From contig JASLEM010000410.1 in assembly GCA_030151165.1 (NCBI GenBank), forward strand, positions 1 through 5,328: a DNA stretch of 5,328 bases. The letters are read 5' to 3'. The position numbers and the translations under genes are program-made. The stretch's first letter is position 1. Each line of letters opens with the position of its first letter. This stretch comes from Burkholderiaceae bacterium (GTDB lineage Bacteria; Pseudomonadota; Gammaproteobacteria; Burkholderiales; Burkholderiaceae). Of the stretch, positions 1 to 5,328 are shown piece by piece. The notes under the pieces were generated by a model. It did no database searches and was not told the origin of the DNA. It worked only from the letters and a program-made list of their open reading frames with translations.

Positions 1-458
1 CCGACGCTCGAGCCCGCGCCGACGACGCAGTGCGCCCCGAGCTGCACGCGCTCGCCGACGGTCGCGCCGGCCTCGACGACCACGAAGGGCCCGATCGAGG
101 CGCTGGCCGCGACGGTCGCGCCGGGCGCGATGAAGGCGGTCGGGTGCACGCCGGCCGCGGGCGCCGGGCGCAGGCGCTTCGCCCACCACTGCGTCAGGCG
201 GGCGAAGTACAGGTAGGGGTCGTCGGCGACGACGACGTTGCAGCCGTCCGGCGCGGCGGGAACCATGGCGGGGGCGATCACGACCGCACCGGCCGTGCTC
301 GTCTCGAGCAGCTTGCGCAGCTTGGCTTGCGCAACGAAGGTGATCGCGTCACCGGCCGCCGTTTCCAGCGGCGCGATGCGCGCGATCGCGTGCTCGGGGT
401 CGCCCCGCAGTTCGCCGCCCAGCGCCGCAACGATCTCACCCAGGCGAACTGAGTTCAT
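1..458 (-). CDS. lpxD: UDP-3-O-(3-hydroxyacyl)glucosamine N-acyltransferase, N-terminal part (3' end outside window)
   Basis: LpxD transfers a 3-hydroxyacyl chain from acyl carrier protein to the 2-amino group of UDP-3-O-acyl-glucosamine, the third step of lipid A synthesis in the cytoplasm. I translated 152 residues from ATG 458, beginning MNSVRLGEIVAALGGELRGD, with no stop before the window edge. Residues 1 to about 98 form the uridine-binding domain (ITFVAQAKLR at 39-48; DDPYLYFARLTQWWA at 79-93). From about 103 the left-handed beta-helix of hexapeptide repeats begins (HPTAFIAPGATV, ASIGPFVVV, GATVGERVQLG). The catalytic His (H239 in E. coli) lies in the missing part. F41 matches the uracil-stacking Phe (E. 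coli F43), but the Asn three residues later (E. coli N46) is Gln here. The neighbour skp and the usual downstream fabZ-lpxA-lpxB order fit; those genes are not in the window. Confidence 0.96.
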   Translation of the reverse strand, partial: MNSVRLGEIVAALGGELRGDPEHAIARIAPLETAAGDAITFVAQAKLRKLLETSTAGAVVIAPAMVPAAPDGCNVVVADDPYLYFARLTQWWAKRLRPAPAAGVHPTAFIAPGATVAASASIGPFVVVEAGATVGERVQLGAHCVVGAGSSV

Positions 459-466
459 CTTGCGGG

Positions 467-472
467 CCTTTC
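467..472 (-). promoter_or_regulatory. Ribosome binding site of lpxD
   Basis: GAAAGG on the minus strand lies in the 19-base gap between the skp stop and the lpxD ATG, with 8 bases between it and the ATG. It fixes the lpxD start at 458. The rest of the gap holds no hairpin or promoter that I can see. Confidence 0.7.
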
Positions 473-477
473 GGGCG

Positions 478-990
478 TTACTTGCTGGCGTTCAGCGCGT
501 CGATCACCTTCTGCGTGATGTCGACTCGCGGGCTGTAGTAGATCACCAGCTGATCGGCCAGGATGAGGTCGAAGTGCTCGGCTTCGCCGATCGCCTTGAT
601 CGTGCGGTTGGCGCGCTCGGCGACGTTGGACAGCTCCTCGTTCTTGCGCTGGGTCAGGTCTTCCTGGTATTCGCGGTGCTTGCGCTGCAGGTCGCGGTCG
701 AGCTCGATCAGCTCGCGCTGACGGCGGGTCTTCTCGGCTTCGGACAGCGTCGGGGCGTCCTTGTCGAGCTTGTCGGCCTGCACGTGCAGCGCGGTGTTCT
801 GGTCGTCCAGGTCCTTCTCGCGCTGCTTGAACTCGGCCACCAGGCGCTGCTGCGCCGCCTTGGCCGGGCCCGCTTCACGCATCACACGCTCGACGTCCGC
901 ATAGCCGATCTTCAGTTGCTGGGCGGAAACGGCGAACGACGCGCAGGACAGCAGCAGTGCGAACAACAATTTCATGGAACTGGCTTTCAT
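478..990 (-). CDS. skp: Periplasmic chaperone Skp (OmpH family)
   Basis: Skp (OmpH) is a trimeric, jellyfish-shaped periplasmic chaperone that holds unfolded outer-membrane proteins on their way to BamA. From ATG 990 the product is 170 residues (E. coli Skp has 161). It shows a signal peptide with hydrophobic core LLFALLL and a likely cut after AVSA (residue 23). A short beta segment LKIGYADVERVM (26-37) is followed by a long, highly charged helical region (about 44-138, rich in Lys, Arg, Glu, Asp and Gln) forming the tentacles. A closing segment FDLILADQLVIYYSP then returns to the body domain. ATG 990 forms TGATG with the bamA stop; ATG 975 is a credible alternative giving 165 residues, with the signal peptide starting MKLLFALLL. 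Neither has a strong ribosome site. A TTG at 993 is less likely. Position between bamA and lpxD is the classic one and supports the call. Confidence 0.94.
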   Translation of the reverse strand: MKASSMKLLFALLLSCASFAVSAQQLKIGYADVERVMREAGPAKAAQQRLVAEFKQREKDLDDQNTALHVQADKLDKDAPTLSEAEKTRRQRELIELDRDLQRKHREYQEDLTQRKNEELSNVAERANRTIKAIGEAEHFDLILADQLVIYYSPRVDITQKVIDALNASK

Positions 991-3296
991 CAAAACGCGG
1001 TACCGACTTGGAACTGAAACTTCTGGATTCTATCGTTTGGTTCAGCCTTGACCGGGAGACCGTAGCTCAGCTTGAACGGGCCGACCGGCGACGTCCAGCT
1101 CAGGCCCAGGCCGGCCGACGCGCGCAGCGTGCCGAGGGCGATGTGCTCGTCCTCCGACCAGACGTTGCCGGCGTCGAAGAAGCCGAACAGCCGCAGGCTC
1201 TTGTCGTTCGCCGCGCCCGGCACCGGGATGTACAGCTCGTTGTTGATGTTGAGCTTCTTCGAGCCGCCGATGAACGCGCCGGTGTCGTCGACCGAGCCCT
1301 TGCCCAGCGAGCCCTGCTCGAATACCCGCACCGAGCCGAGGCCGCCGCCGTAGAAGTTCTTGAACACCGGGTACGGCTTGCCGTTCAGGCCGAAGCCGTA
1401 GCCGAGTTCCGCGTTGACGCCCAGCGAGAAGTGGTTGCCCAGGTCGATGTACTGCGTCACCTGGCCGTTCAGGCGCGCGTACTGCACGTCGCCCCACAGG
1501 CTGAAGTCGGTGTTCAGGCGCACGTAGCGGCCCGCGGTCGGGGCGACGCCGCTGTCGCGCTCGTCGCGCGCCCAGCCCGCCGTGATCGGGAACGAGTTCG
1601 CGTAGGCGCCGAACTTGTCGACGAAGATGACGTAGCTGTTCGGCACGCCGCTCGAGGTGCCGATGTGCGTCTGCTCGGCGCCGATGCCGACGAAGACGGT
1701 GTCGAACTCGGAGTACGGCAGGCCGAAGCGCACCGCCGCGCCCGGCGTCGTCACCGCGTACGCGTCGCCCTGGCTGTTCAGCGGCTTGGACGTGCGGTAG
1801 TAGATGTCGTAGGTGCGCGAGATGCCTTCGTCCGTGAAGTACGGGTTCGTCTCGCTGATCGACAGGTTCTTGTTCGTCTTCGCGGTGCTGACGTCCAGCG
1901 CCAGGTAGTTGCCGGTGCCGAAGACGTTTTCCTTCTTGATCGAGCCCGTCAGCGACACGCGGTCGGCCTGCGAGTAGCCGGCGGCCAGCGTCAGGTTGCC
2001 GGTCGGGTGCTCGACGACGTTGACGGTCAGGTCGACCTGGTCGGGCGCGCCGGGGACGTCGTTGGTGTCGACGTCGACGCTCGTGAAGTAGCCCAGGCGG
2101 TCGATGCGGTCGCGCGAGAGCTTGATCTTCGAGCCGTCGTACCACGCCGATTCGAACTGGCGGAATTCGCGGCGGATCACTTCATCGCGCGTGATCGTGT
2201 TGCCCGCGAGGTTGACGCGGCGGACGTACGCGCGCCGGCCCGGGTCGGCCGACAGCACGACGACGACCTGGCCCGTCTCGTGGTTGATCTCGGGCTTGGC
2301 CTCGACGTGCGCGAACGCGTAGCCGTAGGTGCCGTAGAGGTCGGTGAACGCCTTCGTCGTCGCGGTGACGTCGTCGCCGTGGTACGACGAGCCCGGCTTG
2401 ATCTTGACGAGGTTCTTGAACTCCGCGTCGCGGCCCAGGAAGTTGCCTTCGAGGCGCACGCCGGTGACCGTGTAGGGCTGGCCTTCGGTCACGGTGATCG
2501 TGACGGTGATGGTCTGCTTGTCCGGCGAGATCGTGACCTGCGTCGACGTGATGTCGAACTCGAGGTAGCCGCGGTTCAGGTAGAACGCGCGCAGCTTCTC
2601 GAGGTCGGCGTTGAGCTTGGTGCGCGAGTAGCGGTCGGACTTGGTGTACCAGGTCAGCCAGCCGCCCGTCGTCAGGTCCATCTCGCCCAGCAGCTTCGAT
2701 TCGGAGAACGCCTTGCTGCCGTTGATGTGGATGTCGCGGATGTGCGCGACGTCGCCTTCGGCCACCTTGAACGTGACGTTGACGCGGTTGCGCTCGAGCG
2801 GCGTCACGGTCGTCACGACTTCGGCGGCGTACAGGCTGCGGCCCAGGTACTGGCGCTTGATTTCCTGTTCCGCGCGGTCGACGATCGCCTTGTCGAACGG
2901 CAGGCCCTCGCCGATGCCCGCGTCCTTCAGGGCCTTCGACAGCGTGTCCTTGTCGAACTCCTTGGTGCCGAGGAAGTTCACCGAGGCGATGGTCGCGCGC
3001 TCGTCGACGATGACGACGACGACATCGGTCTCGACGTCGATGCGCACGTCCTTGAACAGGCCCGTGGCGAACAGCGCGCGCAGCGCGGCGGCCGCCTTGT
3101 CGTCGGTATAGCCGTCGCCGACGCGGAACGGCAGCACCGAGAACACGCTGCCAGGGTCGGTCCGCTGCAGGCCTTCGACGCGGATGTCGCGGATCGTGAA
3201 AGGATCGATCGCCATCGCGGCGCCGGGCAACATCGTGCCAGCAAGAATCACGCAGGCAGCGACAGGGCGCATCAAGCTCGGGAAGAGTGAAGACAT
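990..3296 (-). CDS. bamA: Outer membrane protein assembly factor BamA (Omp85/YaeT)
   Basis: BamA is the essential core of the BAM complex, which folds and inserts beta-barrel proteins into the outer membrane. The product is 768 residues, a usual length for the family. A signal peptide (residues 1-29, cleavage likely after GAAMA) is followed by five POTRA domains at about 33-100, 101-180, 183-273, 275-352 and 355-430, then a C-terminal 16-strand barrel (about 431-768). The final strand ends QFQVGTAF, with the C-terminal Phe of the beta-signal. The loop-6 motif expected as VRGF/Y reads V656-R657-V658-F659, so the Gly is replaced (see findings). There is no clear Shine-Dalgarno before ATG 3296, which sits 7 bases after the rseP stop, so translation may be coupled. 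An in-frame ATG at 3272 (residue 9) would give a shorter, more classical signal peptide. The TGA stop (992-990) overlaps the skp ATG. The gene is intact in frame. Confidence 0.98.
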   Translation of the reverse strand: MSSLFPSLMRPVAACVILAGTMLPGAAMAIDPFTIRDIRVEGLQRTDPGSVFSVLPFRVGDGYTDDKAAAALRALFATGLFKDVRIDVETDVVVVIVDERATIASVNFLGTKEFDKDTLSKALKDAGIGEGLPFDKAIVDRAEQEIKRQYLGRSLYAAEVVTTVTPLERNRVNVTFKVAEGDVAHIRDIHINGSKAFSESKLLGEMDLTTGGWLTWYTKSDRYSRTKLNADLEKLRAFYLNRGYLEFDITSTQVTISPDKQTITVTITVTEGQPYTVTGVRLEGNFLGRDAEFKNLVKIKPGSSYHGDDVTATTKAFTDLYGTYGYAFAHVEAKPEINHETGQVVVVLSADPGRRAYVRRVNLAGNTITRDEVIRREFRQFESAWYDGSKIKLSRDRIDRLGYFTSVDVDTNDVPGAPDQVDLTVNVVEHPTGNLTLAAGYSQADRVSLTGSIKKENVFGTGNYLALDVSTAKTNKNLSISETNPYFTDEGISRTYDIYYRTSKPLNSQGDAYAVTTPGAAVRFGLPYSEFDTVFVGIGAEQTHIGTSSGVPNSYVIFVDKFGAYANSFPITAGWARDERDSGVAPTAGRYVRLNTDFSLWGDVQYARLNGQVTQYIDLGNHFSLGVNAELGYGFGLNGKPYPVFKNFYGGGLGSVRVFEQGSLGKGSVDDTGAFIGGSKKLNINNELYIPVPGAANDKSLRLFGFFDAGNVWSEDEHIALGTLRASAGLGLSWTSPVGPFKLSYGLPVKAEPNDRIQKFQFQVGTAF

Positions 3297-3303
3297 CAGG
3301 TGT

Positions 3304-4725
3304 TTATTGCAGGCCCAGGAAGCGGGCCACGTCGTTGGAAAGGGCGATGGACATCAACAGCAGGATTGCGAGAACCCCGCCATACCGCAGCCAGTTCTGC
3401 CACGGTGTCGAGACCGGACGACCGGCCGCACCCTCGAACAGATAATACAGCAGCCGCCCCCCGTCCAGGACGGGGATCGGGAGCAGATTCAGCACGCCGA
3501 TGCCCACGCTCACGCGAGCGAGGAACGCGAGGAAATCGGCCAGCCCGCGGCTCGCGGACTTGCCTGCCGCGTCCGCGATGCTGATGGGTCCGGACAGGTT
3601 CTTGACCGACGTGCGACCCGTCAGCATGCGGCCGAACAGGCGCAGGCTCAGCGCCGCGCGATGCCAGGTCTGCACTGTGCCGTAGCGCAGCGAATCGACG
3701 AGGCCGTCATGCACCAGTTCCTGCGCGAACGGGCCGCCGATGGCGCTGTCGATGCGGCCGTAGTGCTTGCCGTCCTCGCTCACGACGCGCGCCGTCACCG
3801 GCAGCGAGAGCTCCTGGCCGTCGCGGCGCAGCGTCCACTGCATCGGCTTCGCGTTGCCGTCCGCCGCGCTCGCGCGCACGCGGTCGCGCAAGGCCTGCGC
3901 GTCGGGCACCGGGACGCCGTCGATGGTCTCGACCAGGTCGCCCGTCTTCAGCCCCTGCTTCATGCCCTGGCCGTTGTTGACGACCTCGCTGAGCAGCGGC
4001 GGCGCGTACGGCGACGTGAGGCCGATGCGCTTGAACGAGTCGGCGTCGAGCTCGGTCTTGCCGAGCGAGTCGAGCGGCAGCGACAGGTCGCGCGTCGCGG
4101 CCTCGTTCGGGCGGCGCACGCGCAGCGTCAGCGGGTGCTGGTCCATCATCGCGACGGCGATGCCTTCGAACAGGTCGTCGAACGAGCGGACGTCCTCCCA
4201 ACCCGCGGTGTCGTCGAGCGCGCCCGCGTCGTCGGCGGGCGCGTCGCGCAGCGCGACGACGCGGTCGCCCGACCGCAGCCCCGCGGTCGCGAGCATCGAG
4301 CCCGCCGGCGGCTCGCTCAGCGCCGGCACGAGCTGCTCGATGCCGACGAACTGCGCCGCCGTGTAGAGCACGACGCCCAGCAGCAGGTTCGCGCCCGGGC
4401 CCGCGAGGATCACGGCCATGCGCTGCCACAGCGGGCGGTTCTCGAGCGCGCGCGGGATGTCCTCGGACGGCGTGTCGGCGTCGGTCTTCTCCAGCATCGC
4501 GACGTAGCCGCCGAGCGGGATCGCGCTGAGCGCGAACTCCGCGTTGTCCTTGCCGAAGTTGCGCCGCCACAGCACGCGGCCGAAGCCGAGCGAGAAGCGG
4601 AAGACCTTGATGTTGCAGGCCACCGCGACGCGGTAGTGGCCGTACTCATGGACGGCGATCAGCACGCCCAGCGTGATCAGGTAGTACGGGATGCCGTAGA
4701 GGAAGCCTTGCAGCGCGTCGAGCAT
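3304..4725 (-). CDS. rseP: RIP metalloprotease RseP (site-2 protease)
   Basis: RseP is an inner-membrane zinc protease that cuts the anti-sigma factor RseA within the membrane after DegS cleavage, releasing the envelope-stress sigma factor; it also clears remnant signal peptides. The product is 473 residues, slightly longer than the 450 of E. coli. TM1 carries the zinc motif HEYGH (residues 26-30), with E27 the expected catalytic Glu. A membrane-associated beta segment lies around FALSAIPLGGYVAM (64-77). TM2 includes AGPGANLLLGVVLY (108-121). Two periplasmic PDZ domains follow, at about 130-220 and 230-310. NLLPIPVLDGG (413-423) holds the third zinc ligand, D421. A last TM segment lies near 449-463. 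Start ATG 4725 is favoured by the GGGAG site, the one-base overlap with dxr and the fit of TM1. The open frame extends 82 codons upstream, but that part is an Arg/Ala-rich shadow of dxr. All catalytic motifs are intact. The bamA start follows after 7 bases. Confidence 0.98.
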   Translation of the reverse strand: MLDALQGFLYGIPYYLITLGVLIAVHEYGHYRVAVACNIKVFRFSLGFGRVLWRRNFGKDNAEFALSAIPLGGYVAMLEKTDADTPSEDIPRALENRPLWQRMAVILAGPGANLLLGVVLYTAAQFVGIEQLVPALSEPPAGSMLATAGLRSGDRVVALRDAPADDAGALDDTAGWEDVRSFDDLFEGIAVAMMDQHPLTLRVRRPNEAATRDLSLPLDSLGKTELDADSFKRIGLTSPYAPPLLSEVVNNGQGMKQGLKTGDLVETIDGVPVPDAQALRDRVRASAADGNAKPMQWTLRRDGQELSLPVTARVVSEDGKHYGRIDSAIGGPFAQELVHDGLVDSLRYGTVQTWHRAALSLRLFGRMLTGRTSVKNLSGPISIADAAGKSASRGLADFLAFLARVSVGIGVLNLLPIPVLDGGRLLYYLFEGAAGRPVSTPWQNWLRYGGVLAILLLMSIALSNDVARFLGLQ

Positions 4726-5328
4726 CAACGGCTCCCGGCCAGCTTCGCCACGTGCGCGCGCGCCGCGTCGCGCGCGCGCGCGTCGAGCGCGAGCAGCGAC
4801 TCGATCGAGCGCGCGTCGTCCGCGTGCGGCAGCACCGTCTCGAGCGCGCCGGCGTTGACCGCGTGGATGCCGTCGAAGCGCAGGCGGCCGTCGAGGAAGG
4901 CCTCGTTGGCGATCTCGTTGGCGGCGTTGAGCACGGCGGTCGATCCGGGCGCGGCGCGCAGCGCGTCCCACGCGAGGTAGAGGCCCGGGAAGCGCACGCG
5001 GTCGGCCTCCTCGAACGTGAGCGACGCCATCCTCGTGAAGTCGAGCGCGTCGCAGCCCGAGGCCATGCGCGCGGGCCAGGACAGGCCGTAGCTGATCGGG
5101 CCCTTCATGTCCGGCGTGCCGAGCTGCGCGAGCACCGCGCCGTCGCGCGCCACCACCATCGAGTGGATGATGCTCTGCGGATGGATCACGACCCGGATGC
5201 GCTCGGGCGGCAGGTCGAACAGCCAGCGCGCCTCGATCACCTCGAGCGCCTTGTTCATCATCGTCGCCGAGTCGACCGAGATCTTGCGGCCCATCACCCA
5301 GTTCGGATGCGCGCAGGCCTGGTCGGGC
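4725..5328 (-). CDS. dxr: 1-deoxy-D-xylulose 5-phosphate reductoisomerase, C-terminal part (5' end outside window)
   Basis: This cytoplasmic enzyme (also called IspC) rearranges and reduces 1-deoxy-D-xylulose 5-phosphate with NADPH to 2-C-methyl-D-erythritol 4-phosphate, the committed step of the MEP isoprenoid pathway. The last 200 residues are visible, about half of a roughly 400-residue protein; base 5328 belongs to an incomplete codon. The fragment opens in the flexible active-site loop HPNWVMG (His, Trp and Met match E. coli H209, W212 and M214). It continues with [10 protein letters not shown], whose Ser, Asn and Lys match S222, N227 and K228, followed by the metal-ligand Glu matching E231. 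HPQSIIHS matches the S254/H257 region. The C-terminal helical domain, including [12 protein letters not shown], follows and is intact. A GTG at 5297 lies inside the conserved loop and is not the real start. The TGA stop (4727-4725) overlaps the rseP ATG by one base. Family assignment is very secure. Confidence 0.97.
   Translation of the reverse strand, partial: PDQACAHPNWVMGRKISVDSATMMNKALEVIEARWLFDLPPERIRVVIHPQSIIHSMVVARDGAVLAQLGTPDMKGPISYGLSWPARMASGCDALDFTRMASLTFEEADRVRFPGLYLAWDALRAAPGSTAVLNAANEIANEAFLDGRLRFDGIHAVNAGALETVLPHADDARSIESLLALDARARDAARAHVAKLAGSR
4732..4736 (-). promoter_or_regulatory. Ribosome binding site of rseP
   Basis: GGGAG on the minus strand lies six bases before the rseP ATG at 4725, inside the last codons of dxr. 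It is the clearest Shine-Dalgarno match near this junction. It supports ATG 4725 over the longer in-frame extension that runs back into dxr. Confidence 0.7.
4751..4782. repeat. Alternating CG tracts within the 3' end of dxr
   Basis: Two alternating purine-pyrimidine runs lie close together: 13 bases at 4751-4763 and a perfect (CG)7 at 4769-4782. They fall in codons for an Ala/Arg-rich helix ([13 protein letters not shown]) near the Dxr C-terminus. The run is best explained by coding for Ala and Arg with GCG and CGC codons in a GC-rich genome. Confidence 0.6.

Noticed and set aside
459..477. A terminator or promoter between skp and lpxD.
   Set aside because: The gap is only 19 bases and is filled by a ribosome site; no inverted repeat or T-run is present.
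238..1017. A 259-codon plus-strand open frame opposite skp and part of lpxD.
   Set aside because: It is in the aligned antisense frame over skp. The repetitive Leu/Val/Gln stretch mirrors Skp coiled-coil codons rather than a real membrane protein.
1042..2145. A 367-codon minus-strand open frame inside bamA.
   Set aside because: It is a shifted-frame shadow of the BamA barrel, Arg-rich and without domains. The BamA frame is continuous and full-length, so it does not indicate a frameshift.
957..3290. A 777-codon open frame on the plus strand covering nearly all of bamA.
   Set aside because: Its codons line up exactly opposite bamA codons, so a stop would need TTA, CTA or TCA in bamA, which are rare in a GC-rich gene. 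The product is a low-complexity Arg/Val/Asp/Ala mix with no recognisable domain, and it ends opposite the bamA Ser3 TCA codon.
4726..4971. An 82-codon in-frame upstream extension of rseP.
   Set aside because: It overlaps conserved dxr coding sequence, is almost all Arg and Ala, and would put an implausible charged leader before the first membrane segment.
3184..4980. A 598-codon plus-strand open frame opposite rseP.
   Set aside because: The same aligned antisense frame effect; the predicted protein is Arg/Ala/Val-rich without family features.
4725..5297. A shorter dxr starting at GTG 5297.
   Set aside because: The GTG is the Val of the conserved HPNWVMG loop, and the frame continues to the window edge with matching Dxr residues, so the gene is simply cut by the window.

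Overview
The window is a compact stretch of a GC-rich proteobacterial chromosome in which every gene lies on the minus strand. Read from high to low coordinates, the order is dxr (5' end outside the window), rseP, bamA, skp/ompH, lpxD (3' end outside the window). Having dxr directly before rseP-bamA-skp-lpxD is the layout typical of Betaproteobacteria. In E. coli, uppS and cdsA lie between dxr and rseP. Together with the protein character (for example YAAEVVTTVTPLERNRVNV in BamA), this suggests Burkholderiales, perhaps an Oxalobacteraceae/Massilia-like organism. The family-level placement is inference.

Layout: dxr ends at 4725 and overlaps the rseP start by one base. rseP (4725-3304) is followed after 7 bases by bamA (3296-990). 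The bamA stop overlaps the first plausible skp start by one base. skp ends at 478, and lpxD starts 19 bases later at 458 and runs off the left edge. No gap exceeds 19 bases, and I see no terminator hairpin or room for a non-coding promoter. The genes therefore look like one transcription unit whose promoter lies to the right of the window. A promoter buried inside a coding sequence cannot be excluded.

The theme is envelope biogenesis. Dxr commits carbon to isoprenoids, which supply the undecaprenyl carrier lipid. RseP is the intramembrane protease that releases the envelope-stress sigma factor. BamA is the core of the outer-membrane protein insertion machine, Skp escorts unfolded outer-membrane proteins to it, and LpxD makes a lipid A precursor.

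No mobile element, CRISPR array, RNA gene or evident new system is present. The best lead for a second look is a Val in place of the near-invariant Gly of the BamA loop-6 VRGF motif. Smaller points concern translational coupling, start choice, an LpxD substrate-pocket substitution and local base composition. The long plus-strand open frames are antisense shadows.
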